Of a stretch of 64,000 nt of DNA, positions 41,134 to 50,492 are shown one piece after another. The DNA comes from Ferrimonas sediminicola (GTDB lineage: Bacteria > Pseudomonadota > Gammaproteobacteria > Enterobacterales > Shewanellaceae). Position numbers and translations under genes: made by a program. Each line of letters starts with the position of its first letter. The first letter of the stretch is position 1. The stretch lies in NCBI RefSeq assembly GCF_005116715.1, contig NZ_SWCI01000004.1, forward strand, positions 248,001-312,000, in the 5' to 3' direction. The notes under the pieces are model-generated. The model did not search any database and was not told the origin of the DNA. It was given only the letters and a program-made list of their open reading frames with translations.

Positions 41134-41209
41134 GAGAAAACAAATCCATAGCACATTGAAAAATAAAGGCTATCCTAATTAGACGGGTGGCCTTTTTTAT
41201 GACTGCCTT

Positions 41210-41376
41210 TAGGGCTTGTTGACCTTTGGTGGTGAAGGCTTGGCCGAGGATAGCGGCCCCGCAGGGCGTAATGCCCCTCCCAAAGACACACTCACCCCGA
41301 TTGATCTCCGAGTCCCCTGGTACCGCAGAAGACTAACGTTGACGCAAAGCGATTCAGCAAAGGTCAACAAACCCTA
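41210..41376. repeat. MITE-like inverted-repeat element, copy A
   Basis: A 167-base element bounded by TA dinucleotides with imperfect terminal inverted repeats (GGGCTTGTTGACCTTTG at the left, CAAAGGTCAACAAACCC at the right). It encodes no protein. Its left 40 and right 35 bases closely match copy B at 53348-53595 in the same orientation, while the centres differ (167 versus 248 bases). The right end lies 19 bases before the ppnN start codon. TA-flanked ends suggest mobilisation by an IS630/Tc1-type transposase, which is not in this window. Confidence 0.8.
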
Positions 41377-41395
41377 ATAACAATAGGAGGTGCCC

Positions 41396-42769
41396 ATGCA
41401 GGTACAGATCAGGCCCAGGGGAAGCCTGGTGCAACTTTCCCAGCTGGAGGTGGAGCGACTGCAGGAGAGTGCCGCCTCGGACCTCTACCAGCTATACCGC
41501 AACTGCTCCCTGGCCGTGCTGGCGTCCGGCGCCCATACCGACGACACCACCCAGCTTTTCTCCATGTTCAGCGAATTCAAGATACGCATCCTGCGCCGGG
41601 AGAGGGGGATCAAGCTGGAGCTGACCAACCCGCCCCCCCAGGCCTTCGTCGACGGCCAGATCATCCGTGGCATCCAGGAGCACCTGTTTGCCGTGCTGAG
41701 GGATATCCTCTATATCGGCGATCGCCTCGACGCCCTGCGCCACCTCAACCTGACCAACTCCTACCACATCACCAACCTGGTGTTTGAAACCCTGCGCAAC
41801 GCCAAGGCACTGCCCGCCGAGGCGGCACCGGACATGGTGGTGTGCTGGGGCGGTCACAGCATCAGCCGGGCCGAGTACCAGTACACCCGCGAGGTGGGGT
41901 ACGAGCTGGGACTGAGGGAGCTGAACATCTGCACCGGCTGCGGCCCAGGCGCCATGGAGGGGCCGATGAAGGGGGCGGCCATCGCCCACGCCAAACAGAG
42001 GATCAAGGATGGCCGCTTCGTCGGCCTGACCGAGCCCTCCATCATCGCCGCCGAGCCCCCCAATCAGATCGTCAATGAACTGGTGATCCTGCCGGACATC
42101 GAGAAGCGTCTGGAGGCGTTTGTTCGCCTGGGCCACGCCATCGTCATCTTCCCCGGCGGCGCCGGTACCATGGAGGAGCTGCTGTACCTGATCGGCATCC
42201 TGCTGCACCGGGACAACGGCGATCAACCCATGCCGCTGATCCTCACCGGCCCCAGGGAGAGTGCCAGTTACTTCGAGGAGATCGACCGCTTCATCGTCTC
42301 CACCCTGGGGGAGGAGGCACAGCAGTTGTATCGCATCATCATCGACAATCCGGAGGAGGTGGCCAAACACCTCAAACAGCAGATGCCGGTGGTCCAGCAG
42401 CATCGCCGCCTTATGGGCGACTCCTACACCTACAACTGGTCACTGAAGATCGAGCCGGAATTTCAGCTGCCCTTCATCCCGGACCACGAGGCGATGGCCA
42501 ACCTCAACCTGGTGCCCCAGAAGAACGCTGCCCTGCTGGCGGCGGATCTGCGACGGGCCTTCTCCGGTATCGTCGCCGGCAATGTCAAGCCGGAGGGGAT
42601 GGCCCAGATCCGCAGCTCGGGCCCCTTCCAGCTCTATGGCGATCCCAACATCATGAAAAAGATGGACAAACTTCTCGCAGCCTTTGTCGGCCAGGGTAGA
42701 ATGAAGCTCGATGGGGAGTACACCCCGTGTTACGAGATCCACAATGTCCGCCAAAGTTCTGCTCATTGA
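41396..42769 (+). CDS. ppnN: Nucleotide 5'-monophosphate nucleosidase PpnN (YgdH)
   Basis: Cleaves purine and pyrimidine nucleoside monophosphates to base and ribose 5-phosphate; in E. coli it is stimulated by (p)ppGpp. The 457-residue product (E. coli 454) has the LOG-family Rossmann core with [16 protein letters not shown] and the catalytic-type [16 protein letters not shown] 41396 follows AGGAGG at 41385; a GTG two codons earlier is less likely. Repeat copy A ends 19 bases upstream, so the native promoter may have been displaced or replaced. It overlaps xni by 26 bases. Confidence 0.94.
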   Translation: MQVQIRPRGSLVQLSQLEVERLQESAASDLYQLYRNCSLAVLASGAHTDDTTQLFSMFSEFKIRILRRERGIKLELTNPPPQAFVDGQIIRGIQEHLFAVLRDILYIGDRLDALRHLNLTNSYHITNLVFETLRNAKALPAEAAPDMVVCWGGHSISRAEYQYTREVGYELGLRELNICTGCGPGAMEGPMKGAAIAHAKQRIKDGRFVGLTEPSIIAAEPPNQIVNELVILPDIEKRLEAFVRLGHAIVIFPGGAGTMEELLYLIGILLHRDNGDQPMPLILTGPRESASYFEEIDRFIVSTLGEEAQQLYRIIIDNPEEVAKHLKQQMPVVQQHRRLMGDSYTYNWSLKIEPEFQLPFIPDHEAMANLNLVPQKNAALLAADLRRAFSGIVAGNVKPEGMAQIRSSGPFQLYGDPNIMKKMDKLLAAFVGQGRMKLDGEYTPCYEIHNVRQSSAH

Positions 42770-43514
42770 CGCCCTGAACCTGGTCCGCCGAATCCATGCG
42801 GCGGTCCCTCAGGGAGACCGAGACGCCCTCTACGAGCGCACCCAAGCCGCCTGCCATAAGATGATTCGTCACCATGGCGTCAGCCATGCGGTGATGGTGT
42901 GGGACGGCGAGAACAGCCACGCCTGGCGCCAGGGGATCCACCCGGAGTACAAGTCCCACCGCCCAGCCATGCCCGACGAGCTGGCCCAGACCCTGGCCGA
43001 CCTGCGCCAGGCCCTGGACCGGATCGGCATTCACTCCATCAGCCTGGCGGATACCGAGGCGGATGATGTGCTGGCCACCCTGAGCGATAAGATCCTCAAG
43101 GCGGGTGGCGAGGTGGTGCTGGCCTCCACCGACAAAGGGTTCTACCAGCTCCATCCCATGGGGGTTCGCCAGTGGAATCACTTCGACCAGTGCTGGATGG
43201 ATGAGGCGTCCTGCCTGGACCGCTTCGGCCTGCCGCCGCCGCGAATGCTGGAGTACTGGTCCCTGGCCGGAGACAGCGGCAACGGCATCCCCGGCATTCC
43301 CGGCATCGGCGCCAAGACCGCCAGCCGGCTGCTGGCGGAGCACCCCATCACCGACCTGTTCAGGGAGGGCGTGGTATCAGGCAAGACCGGCGAAAGGCTG
43401 CGGGCGGGCTACCCCATGGCTCAGCTAAGCTACAAGTTGGCAAAGCTCAGATGCGGGCTTAAGCTGGATAGCAGCCTCAATCAATTCAGAATACCCAGAA
43501 CCACACCCGGATAA
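42744..43514 (+). CDS. xni: Flap endonuclease Xni (ExoIX)
   Basis: Structure-specific 5' nuclease of the PIN/FEN family. ATG 42744 gives [16 protein letters not shown], the conserved start with the first metal-binding Asp, and a 256-residue protein (E. coli 251). Further acidic clusters in [10 protein letters not shown] and STDKGF, and the helix-hairpin-helix [17 protein letters not shown] match the family. The start lies inside the end of ppnN (26-base overlap), indicating translational coupling. In E. coli the two are close but not adjacent. Confidence 0.92.
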   Translation: MSAKVLLIDALNLVRRIHAAVPQGDRDALYERTQAACHKMIRHHGVSHAVMVWDGENSHAWRQGIHPEYKSHRPAMPDELAQTLADLRQALDRIGIHSISLADTEADDVLATLSDKILKAGGEVVLASTDKGFYQLHPMGVRQWNHFDQCWMDEASCLDRFGLPPPRMLEYWSLAGDSGNGIPGIPGIGAKTASRLLAEHPITDLFREGVVSGKTGERLRAGYPMAQLSYKLAKLRCGLKLDSSLNQFRIPRTTPG

Positions 43515-43524
43515 GGACAACCAC

Positions 43525-44217
43525 ATGGCCAACCTAACCCTGATCACCGGTGCCAACCGGGGCATCGGACTCGAATTCTGCCGACAGTACCTAAGACACG
43601 GCGACACCGTCATCGCCTGCTGCCGTCACCCTGAACAGGCCGAGACGCTGCAGCAGCTGGCCGAGCAGTACCCCAGCCAGCTGGAACTGGTGGCCCTGGA
43701 GCTGGCCGAACCGGCCCAGTTTGACTCCCTGTCCGCCTACCTGGGGGAGCGCACCCTGGACAGGCTGATTCTCAATGCCGGCGTCTACGGCCCCAAGGGC
43801 CTGGCCTTCGGCGAGTACCAGCCGGAACACTTCGAGCTGGTGATGCGCATCAACGTCGCCGCCCCGATGCTGCTGACTCAGGCCCTGGCGGCCAACCTGG
43901 GCCAGGGAAGCAAGCTGGCGCTGCTCTCCTCCAAGATGGGATCCATCACCGACAATGGCAGCGGCGGCAGCTACGCCTATCGGGCCTCCAAATCGGCACT
44001 TAACGCCGTAGGCAAAAGCCTGGCCATCGACCTGCAGGCGCGCGGTGTCGCCGTCGCCCTGCTCCACCCGGGCTGGGTGCAGACCGACATGGGCGGCCCC
44101 AACGCCTGGATCACCGCCGAGGTGTCGGTGCGCGGCATGCGCCACGTCATCGAGCAGCTGACCCTGGTGGACAGCGGCACCTTCTACAACTACGACGGTA
44201 CCGAGCTGCCCTGGTAG
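43525..44217 (+). CDS. Short-chain dehydrogenase/reductase
   Basis: The 230-residue Rossmann-fold protein has the NAD(P) motif TGANRGIG (residues about 8-15), the NAG segment in LILNAGVYGP, catalytic Ser in LLSSKMGS, and the YxxxK pair in YRASK. The C-terminal HPGWVQTDMGG is typical of classical SDRs in the sniffer/CsgA-like carbonyl reductase group. It follows xni after ten bases, and may be in the same operon. The substrate is unknown. Confidence 0.88.
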   Translation: MANLTLITGANRGIGLEFCRQYLRHGDTVIACCRHPEQAETLQQLAEQYPSQLELVALELAEPAQFDSLSAYLGERTLDRLILNAGVYGPKGLAFGEYQPEHFELVMRINVAAPMLLTQALAANLGQGSKLALLSSKMGSITDNGSGGSYAYRASKSALNAVGKSLAIDLQARGVAVALLHPGWVQTDMGGPNAWITAEVSVRGMRHVIEQLTLVDSGTFYNYDGTELPW

Positions 44218-44305
44218 CTCCATTGTTAACAGAGTGTTTCCCGGCTGTGGAAAAGGCGGCCCGACGAGGGTAAAGTAGGGCCGCTCTCTCTTTTAGGAAG
44301 TGACC

Positions 44306-44743
44306 ATGGAACCGCGCCGCAATACATCCAGTAATATCCCTAAAATCATTGGTTTGATCATTGGCGGCTATGCCCTGTTTGCCGCTCTGGTGATCGCCTT
44401 CTACGACCCCGCCCCCGTCACCCCGGCAGAGATGGACTGGGAGGATCGCCAGCTCTTCAATCAGAACACCATCGCCGGCCTCTCCCTCGGCGATGCCAAG
44501 AAGCAGGTGATGGAGACCCTGGGCGCCCCCAACTTCAATGACGCCCAGATCGTCGACGGTGTGGAGATGCAGCTGGTGCGCTACCGCACCCACCATGTCA
44601 GGAGCGACGGCGAGACCACCGAGGACGAGTGCACCCCGTTGCTGTTTGTCTCCGGCAAACTGGTCGGCATCGGCGACCACGCGGTGGAGACCTACATGAA
44701 CAACGGCCTGCCCGAACTGCCCCAGGTCAACGCGGCCAACTGA
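44306..44743 (+). CDS. DUF3192-family membrane-anchored protein
   Basis: Small protein of 145 residues with one N-terminal helix (about 14-34, IIGLIIGGYALFAALVIAFY) and a C-terminal domain resembling the SmpA/BamE-like fold (GLSLGDAKKQVMETLGAPNF). It fits the uncharacterised DUF3192 family. ATG 44306 was preferred to a GTG two codons upstream because it follows AGGAAGTG at suitable spacing. No function is known. Confidence 0.75.
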   Translation: MEPRRNTSSNIPKIIGLIIGGYALFAALVIAFYDPAPVTPAEMDWEDRQLFNQNTIAGLSLGDAKKQVMETLGAPNFNDAQIVDGVEMQLVRYRTHHVRSDGETTEDECTPLLFVSGKLVGIGDHAVETYMNNGLPELPQVNAAN

Positions 44744-44760
44744 CCGGCTCCGCCCAACGC

Positions 44761-44785
44761 AAAAGCGCACCAGATGGTGCGCTTT
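44761..44785. terminator. Bidirectional terminator
   Basis: AAAAGCGCACC and GGTGCGCTTT around an AGAT loop, between the DUF3192 gene and the convergent S9 peptidase gene. Confidence 0.85.
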
Positions 44786-44807
44786 GTGTTGCCGGAGATC
44801 CCCGCTC

Positions 44808-47552
44808 CTACTCCTCGGCCTGGCGCTTGAGATAGGGGACCCCGTCACTCCACCACTTGGGCACAGGCGCCCCCTTGAGGTAGTGATCGAAGAACTGCTT
44901 CATCTTGACGCTGTAGTCCAGCTTGTTGGGGTACTTCTTCAGGTGGTGAGGCTCCCCCTCGTACTGCAGCATTACCACAGCTTTGCCCGCCCGGCGCATC
45001 GCCATGTACAGCTCAATCCCCTGGGGGTAGGGCACGGCGTCATCCTCGTCACCGAACATGATCACCAACGGAGTGTCGATGCGATCCACATGGAAGATGG
45101 GGCTGTTCTCCACATAGAGATGGGGGGCCTCCATCAGGGTCTTGCCGATGCGGGACTGGCCGGACTCATATTGGAACTGGCGGGTGAGGCCGCTGCCCAG
45201 GCGGATGCCGCCGTAGGCGCTGGTCATGTTGCTCACCGGCGCCCCGGAAACCGCGGCGGCGAAGATGTCGGTCTGGGTGATCAGGTAGGCGTCCTGGTAT
45301 CCGGCCCAGGAGTGGCCCTGGATGCCGATGGCGCCCGCCTGGGCGATACCCAGGTCGATCACCTTCTGCACCCCGGGCAGCATTGAGGCCAGGGAGGACT
45401 GACCGGGATGACCCACCTCGAAGCGGATGTCCGGCAGGAATACCGCATAGCCGTCGTTGACATACTGGGCGAAGTTGGGCCTGTGGTTCAGGGCCATCTG
45501 CGGAAAATGGTGCAGACGCTGGCTCATGAAGCGGTAGAAGTAGACCAGGGTCGGCAGCGGCTTATCCCCCTGGTAGCCTGGCGGGGTGATCACCACCCCG
45601 GAGAGGGGCTTGCCGTCGTTGGAGCGCCAGTGCACCAGCTGGGCCTGGCCCCACTCCAGCCCCTGGAGCTGCTCTCCGAGACGGCTGACAGGCTTCAGGC
45701 TCTTCACCTGGCTGCTGGTGGCCAGCAGATCCGGATAGAGATCGTAGCGCTGCTTACTGAACAGAAGGGTGTCGGCGTCCTCCGCCTTGACCACGAAGCT
45801 CAACTTGTACTCCCCCTGCTGGGCCCGCTTGAGACTGGCATCGGCCAGGTTCAGGTGGTACACCCCTTCGCGCTTGTCGAAGTCATTGTAGCCGTGTACC
45901 AGCAGCGGCCTGGCGCCATCTACCAGATCGCTGCGCGGGTCGGTGTCGATCACCCGGTACTGCCACTTCACCTGCCGTCCCCGAGTCAGGGCGCTCAGCT
46001 TGCCGGTGGTGGCGTCCAGACGCCAGATGTCGAACTTGTCGTACACCAGCACCCCAGTACCATTCGCCAGCCAGGGGCCGAAGCCATAGCCCGGCGCCGG
46101 CGAGGGGTAATCATGATCCTCGTTGGCAAAGCCCGCCTCGGGGCCACCCACCACCTCGGTGGTATTGCCGCTGGCAATGTCGTGGCGATAGAGCCGGCCA
46201 CGCACATACCAGGCAACGGCATTGTCCAGGGGGGAGAGGCTGGGAATGTCGTCCTTGCCCGCCTGGGTCACCAGCAGTCGGCGCTCACCGCTCTCCATGT
46301 CCATCAGGTACCAGTCCTGGTAGAAACCGGCCCAGGAGATCATCTTCAGGTAGGGCCTGTCACTGCTGGCCAGCAGGTAGCGGGGGTTGTCGGTGACCTT
46401 CACCTCCGGCACCGCGCCATCCGCCAGCTGGACAAAACGCTTGTCCTCCAGGTGCCAGACACCGACGTAGTTGTGCTTGCGGGCCTTGGGGTACTCCTTG
46501 ATTTCGTTAGTCTTGATCCGTGGGTCATCCCCATGCCAGACATTGAGCGCCACCCGGGAGCGCAGTACCTCAATATCCTGAAGATCCTCGTCGCCCTTCA
46601 GCTGGCGAATCTCCCCCTCCTTGGGCAGGGGCAGCTGCCGCCCCACAAACAGTCGCTGGCCATCGCGGCTGAAGTGCAGCTTGCTGTGTTCTGTCACCAA
46701 CATGCCGTCATCCGGCAGCGGCAGGGCATTGGCGGGGCGCGCCCCCTGGCCCAGCCACAGCTGGTGAGCCAGCTGGTGATCCTCCTCCGTCCTTAGGTAG
46801 GCGGCGGTAAAGGCGACCGCCTCGCCGGACTCGTCGATGGCCAGGCTGGCCGCCCCCCAGTCCTGGCGCTGCCACAACACACTGTCCTGACCGGCGTCCA
46901 GCGCCCGGCGAATCACCGCGTTGGCCACCCCATCCTCATGGCTGGTGCTGTAGACCAGCACATTGGCCTCCCGGGCCAGGGCGAAATGGGTCACCGCCGC
47001 CAGCGCCAGCTCAGAGCCGTTTTTCAGGTCCAGCAGCAGGGCACGGCTGCCCAGCTTGTCGGCATCGATGGCCTCATCATCCTTGGCCTCCTCCTTGTCC
47101 TCCTCGGCCTCTTCGGCCTTGAAGCTCAGCATCAGGAAACGGCCGTCGGCGGAGAAATCCGCCTTGGTGACCGCCTCGAACAGCCGCTGTTCGCCGGTGG
47201 CGGTGTTGACCATGATGCGGTCCACCGCCATCTTGCCCGCCTTCTTCTTGCCGGCGTTCTCCTGTTTCCACAGCGGGGCCTTACGCTCAAACAGGGCGTA
47301 GGCGCCGTCGGCGCTGAGCATGGGCTCGACGCCACGCTCCACCTGCCACAGGCCGCCGTCCAGGCCCCGAACCAGGCCCCGAGGTTCTCCCCGATCCGGC
47401 TGAGCCACATAGGCCACCCACTGGCCATTGTCGGCAATCACCGGATTTTTCAGGGTTTCAAAGTTCATGATCTGTTGCAGGGATAGGGGCGCCGCCGTGG
47501 CGGAGGCGCAGGCCAGCCCGATCAGGGCGGCGAGGGGATGCCAGATCCTCAA
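44808..47552 (-). CDS. Exported S9-family prolyl oligopeptidase-like peptidase
   Basis: The 914-residue protein starts with a signal peptide (WHPLAALIGLACASATA). A long beta-propeller region fills about residues 25-640, interrupted by an acidic E/K/D-rich insertion near 150. The C-terminal alpha/beta-hydrolase domain has the nucleophile motif GHSWAG (Ser 748), an Asp in FGDEDDAVP (about 835-838) and His in GEPHHLKK (869-870). It is predicted to be a periplasmic peptidase that degrades oligopeptides. The start codon lies 18 bases from inverted-repeat element C, which must contain or replace its promoter region. Confidence 0.88.
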   Translation of the reverse strand: MRIWHPLAALIGLACASATAAPLSLQQIMNFETLKNPVIADNGQWVAYVAQPDRGEPRGLVRGLDGGLWQVERGVEPMLSADGAYALFERKAPLWKQENAGKKKAGKMAVDRIMVNTATGEQRLFEAVTKADFSADGRFLMLSFKAEEAEEDKEEAKDDEAIDADKLGSRALLLDLKNGSELALAAVTHFALAREANVLVYSTSHEDGVANAVIRRALDAGQDSVLWQRQDWGAASLAIDESGEAVAFTAAYLRTEEDHQLAHQLWLGQGARPANALPLPDDGMLVTEHSKLHFSRDGQRLFVGRQLPLPKEGEIRQLKGDEDLQDIEVLRSRVALNVWHGDDPRIKTNEIKEYPKARKHNYVGVWHLEDKRFVQLADGAVPEVKVTDNPRYLLASSDRPYLKMISWAGFYQDWYLMDMESGERRLLVTQAGKDDIPSLSPLDNAVAWYVRGRLYRHDIASGNTTEVVGGPEAGFANEDHDYPSPAPGYGFGPWLANGTGVLVYDKFDIWRLDATTGKLSALTRGRQVKWQYRVIDTDPRSDLVDGARPLLVHGYNDFDKREGVYHLNLADASLKRAQQGEYKLSFVVKAEDADTLLFSKQRYDLYPDLLATSSQVKSLKPVSRLGEQLQGLEWGQAQLVHWRSNDGKPLSGVVITPPGYQGDKPLPTLVYFYRFMSQRLHHFPQMALNHRPNFAQYVNDGYAVFLPDIRFEVGHPGQSSLASMLPGVQKVIDLGIAQAGAIGIQGHSWAGYQDAYLITQTDIFAAAVSGAPVSNMTSAYGGIRLGSGLTRQFQYESGQSRIGKTLMEAPHLYVENSPIFHVDRIDTPLVIMFGDEDDAVPYPQGIELYMAMRRAGKAVVMLQYEGEPHHLKKYPNKLDYSVKMKQFFDHYLKGAPVPKWWSDGVPYLKRQAEE

Positions 47553-47569
47553 GAGTGACTCCTAAATGG

Positions 47570-47840
47570 TAATGATACCAGCGTATTGAATATCTGTTCA
47601 TTCAGCTGACATTTAACGGACTTTAGGCAAGGCAGGCAAACAAAGCTCTAGTGGCCCTAAAGTGAGGTTGCCTAACGCAGCATAAAGCCCGTTAAATCAG
47701 CCCGGAGGGAACGCCTCAGTGCCACTGACTCGTTGTTGTGACTGCTTGAAAGAGGCCCACTATGTCTTCGCAGCCACGCCTAGATTCAGTGGCACTGAAA
47801 CGTTCTGAATGTGTACAGATATCCAGTGCACTTGGTATAA
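47570..47840. repeat. Inverted-repeat element C, MITE-like
   Basis: A 271-base non-coding element with imperfect terminal inverted repeats: the left end (47570-47605) has ATACCA, GAATATCTGT and ATTCAG; the reverse complement of the right end (47805-47840) has ATACCA, GGATATCTGT and ATTCAG in the same order. Internal inverted repeats include TTTAACGG/CCGTTAAA (47612-47619, 47689-47696), TTAGGCAA/TTGCCTAA, and TCAGTGCCACTGA/TCAGTGGCACTGA (47716-47728, 47786-47798). It differs in sequence from copies A and B. It fills most of the gap between the peptidase gene and isocitrate dehydrogenase. Confidence 0.65.
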
Positions 47841-47980
47841 AAGTTCCTTTCGACCTTTCTCTAGCTGTAACCACAGCGTTAAAAAAGGTAAGATGGCGCC
47901 CGACTATGCTAACAAAGCCCCCGATAAGAGTCACAAAAATAGAGGGGCTGGATCATTGAGACCTATGGAAGGATGTATCC

Positions 47981-48988
47981 ATGTCTAAACGCAATATCAC
48001 GGTAATCCCCGGAGACGGGATCGGTCCCGATATCATCGAAGCCACCCTGAAGGTACTGGATAAGGCCGGGTGTGATTTCAACTACGAGTTCGCCGATGCG
48101 GGTCTGACCGCTCTGGAAAAGCACGGCGAGCTGCTTCCTCAGAAAACCCTCAACCTGATTGAGAAGAACCGCGTCACCCTGAAGGGGCCACTCACCACCC
48201 CCATCGGTGAAGGCTTTACCTCCATCAACGTGACCCTGAGGAAGAAGTTCAACCTCTACGCCAACGTCCGTCCGGTGCTCTCCCTCAAGGGTACTCAGGC
48301 GCGCTACGATAACGTCGACATCATCACCATCCGCGAAAACACCGAAGGGATGTACTCCGGCGCCGGCCAGCGAGTGAGCAACGACGGTGAGACCGCAGAG
48401 GCGATGAGCATCATCACCCGCGAAGGTGCCGAGCGCATCTGTACTTTCGCCTACGAACTGGCCCGCAAAGAGGGTCGCAGGAAGGTCACCGCGGTCCACA
48501 AGGCCAACATCATGAAGTCCACCTCCGGCCTGTTCCTCAAGGTGGCCCGCGAAGTGGGTGAGCGTTACCCCGACATCCAGTCCGAAGAGATGATCGTTGA
48601 CGCCACCTGCATGAAGCTGGTGATGGATCCCAGCCAGTTCGACGTCATTGTCACCACTAACCTGTTCGGTGACATCCTGTCCGACCTCTGTGCCGGCCTG
48701 GTCGGCGGCCTGGGCATGGCCCCCGGCGCCAACATCGGCAAAGACGCCGCCATCTTCGAAGCGGTCCACGGCAGTGCCCCGGACATCGCCGGTCAGAACC
48801 TGGCCAACCCCACCGCCCTGCTGCTGGGCGCGGTGCAGATGCTGGAGTACCTGGGCATGGGCGACAAGGCCGCCCGTATCCGTGACGCGGTCCGCGACAC
48901 CATCGCCGCCGGCGAGCACGTGACCCGCGACCTGGGCGGCGAAGCGGGAACCACTGAGTTCACCGACGCCATCCTGGCCCGGCTGTAA
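47981..48988 (+). CDS. NAD-dependent isocitrate dehydrogenase
   Basis: Oxidatively decarboxylates isocitrate to 2-oxoglutarate in the TCA cycle. The 335-residue product belongs to the isocitrate/isopropylmalate dehydrogenase family: VIPGDGIGP near the N-terminus, [15 protein letters not shown] and [13 protein letters not shown] substrate segments, and [10 protein letters not shown] with [10 protein letters not shown] in the C-terminal half. Its short length and close similarity to NAD-type enzymes distinguish it from the 416-residue NADP Icd of E. coli. GGAAGG precedes the ATG. It competes with isocitrate lyase (9099-10697) for isocitrate. Confidence 0.9.
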   Translation: MSKRNITVIPGDGIGPDIIEATLKVLDKAGCDFNYEFADAGLTALEKHGELLPQKTLNLIEKNRVTLKGPLTTPIGEGFTSINVTLRKKFNLYANVRPVLSLKGTQARYDNVDIITIRENTEGMYSGAGQRVSNDGETAEAMSIITREGAERICTFAYELARKEGRRKVTAVHKANIMKSTSGLFLKVAREVGERYPDIQSEEMIVDATCMKLVMDPSQFDVIVTTNLFGDILSDLCAGLVGGLGMAPGANIGKDAAIFEAVHGSAPDIAGQNLANPTALLLGAVQMLEYLGMGDKAARIRDAVRDTIAAGEHVTRDLGGEAGTTEFTDAILARL

Positions 48989-49007
48989 CGGGCGCACAGC
49001 AAAAGAG

Positions 49008-49033
49008 AAGGGGCCTGATGGGCCCCTTTTTTT
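49008..49033 (+). terminator. Terminator after isocitrate dehydrogenase
   Basis: AAGGGGCC and GGCCCCTT around a five-base loop, running into seven T (49027-49033). It may also act weakly for the convergent rlmM. Confidence 0.9.
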
Positions 49034-49044
49034 GTCTCGTCCGT

Positions 49045-50112
49045 TTAGCGGATACGGTACAGATGAACGGTGATCTCTTCCCGGTCGTGGTAGAGGTGCT
49101 TGGCCTGCAGGCCGTAACGCACTCCGGCCTTGCGCAGCATGGCGGTCATCTCACCGAAACACTCCGCCACCGCCTGGTAGCGCTGCTTCATCGGCAGCTT
49201 CAGGTTGAAGATGGTCTCCTGACACCACCCCTCGATGATCCAGGTGGCCATCCGCGCCGCCACTCTGTGGGGCTTGTCCGCCATGTCACACACCATCCAG
49301 TGGATGCGGGGATCATCCGGCACAAACTTGAAGCCGTCCTCGGCAAAATGGGTCACCTGGCCGGTCTCCATCAGGCTGTCGGCCATGGCACCGTTGTCCA
49401 CCGACGAGACAAACATGCCGCGGCGCACCAGCTGATAGGTCCAGCCGCCGGGGCAGGCGCCCAGATCCACCGCGTACAGGCCGCCGTGGAGTCGCTCCTC
49501 CGCCTCCTCCTCGCTCAGGAACACCAGGAAGGCCTCATCCAGCTTCAGGGTAGAGCGGCTGGGGGCATCGCTGGGGAACTTCAGCCTGGGGATCCCCATA
49601 TAGAAGGGGGAGCCATTGTCGGAACGGCTGTAGCCGACGTAGCCATTCTGGTTGTCGATCAGGAACAGGTGGATGCGCGGCATCTTCTCCCGCTCCTGGG
49701 CGGTGAGGATCCCCTGCTTGCGCAACCCCTGACGCAGGGGCACGGTCAGTTTCTTGCAAAACGGCAGTACCTGACGGTAGGCGTCGCCGTCGGCGGACTC
49801 CACCCACAGCTTGCCCGCCTTGGGCAGGGACTTGGCGTGGGCCAGCACCGCTCCGACCCGGTCTCCCAGGGGCATGTCGGTCAGCTGTCCCACCACGCAG
49901 AACCAGCTGCGGGCAAAGATCAGCCGGTGGAAATCCAGCTCGTGCATCAGCTTGTCGGCGTCACCGTTCTGGTAGCACTCGAACAGCACGAAGCCGGAGT
50001 CCTTCTCCAGGCGGGGAAAGCCGTACACCTCCAGGGTAGCGGCGCTGTCCTGGATCTCGGCTGCGCACTCCTTCTCAAAACCGGGGCGGCAATGCAGCAA
50101 CAGGGTATTCAT
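49045..50112 (-). CDS. rlmM: 23S rRNA 2'-O-methyltransferase RlmM
   Basis: Methylates the ribose of C2498 in 23S rRNA. ATG 50112 gives MNTLLLHCRPGFEKECAAEI, the conserved RlmM start, and 355 residues (E. coli 366). It has an N-terminal THUMP-like domain and a Rossmann methyltransferase domain with the SAM-binding motif DLGACPGGWTYQL and a C-terminal FNLKLPMKQRY. The start overlaps the DUF423 stop by four bases (ATGA), as in the E. coli gcvA-ygdD-rlmM order. Confidence 0.95.
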   Translation of the reverse strand: MNTLLLHCRPGFEKECAAEIQDSAATLEVYGFPRLEKDSGFVLFECYQNGDADKLMHELDFHRLIFARSWFCVVGQLTDMPLGDRVGAVLAHAKSLPKAGKLWVESADGDAYRQVLPFCKKLTVPLRQGLRKQGILTAQEREKMPRIHLFLIDNQNGYVGYSRSDNGSPFYMGIPRLKFPSDAPSRSTLKLDEAFLVFLSEEEAEERLHGGLYAVDLGACPGGWTYQLVRRGMFVSSVDNGAMADSLMETGQVTHFAEDGFKFVPDDPRIHWMVCDMADKPHRVAARMATWIIEGWCQETIFNLKLPMKQRYQAVAECFGEMTAMLRKAGVRYGLQAKHLYHDREEITVHLYRIR

Positions 50113-50492
50113 GCCACTCTCTCCCAACGCCATACGGCGACAAACAGCAGTAACCAGGCCAGGATCAGCAGGATGCCGCCAAGGGGAGTGATCAGACCGA
50201 TCCCCTTGGTGCCCAGCAGCACCAGGGCATAGATGCTGCCGGAGAAGCCGAGGATCCCCAGCACCACCAGCGCACCGCCCCAGGCCAGCAGCCTGGAGCT
50301 GTTACTGCGCATCCACAGGGCCACCGCCATCAGCAGCAGGCAGTGGAAGAACTGGTAGGTCACCGCTGTATTGAAGCTCTCCACCAGGTGCGGCGGCGCC
50401 ACCTTGGCGAGTCCGTGGGCACCATAGGCGCCCAGGGCAGTGGCCATGGCCCCGCCGAAGGTGGCCATGGCCATCAGGGCTCTTTTCATCAT
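50109..50492 (-). CDS. ygdD: DUF423 membrane protein (YgdD family)
   Basis: Four-helix inner-membrane protein, 127 residues, with GALGAYGAHGL near the N-terminus (here ATALGAYGAHGLAK) and FFHCLLLMAVAL and GFSGSIYALVL in the middle, diagnostic for the DUF423/TMEM256 family. Function unknown. Its start overlaps the hydrolase stop and its stop overlaps the rlmM start, so the three genes are translationally linked. Confidence 0.9.
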   Translation of the reverse strand: MMKRALMAMATFGGAMATALGAYGAHGLAKVAPPHLVESFNTAVTYQFFHCLLLMAVALWMRSNSSRLLAWGGALVVLGILGFSGSIYALVLLGTKGIGLITPLGGILLILAWLLLFVAVWRWERVA

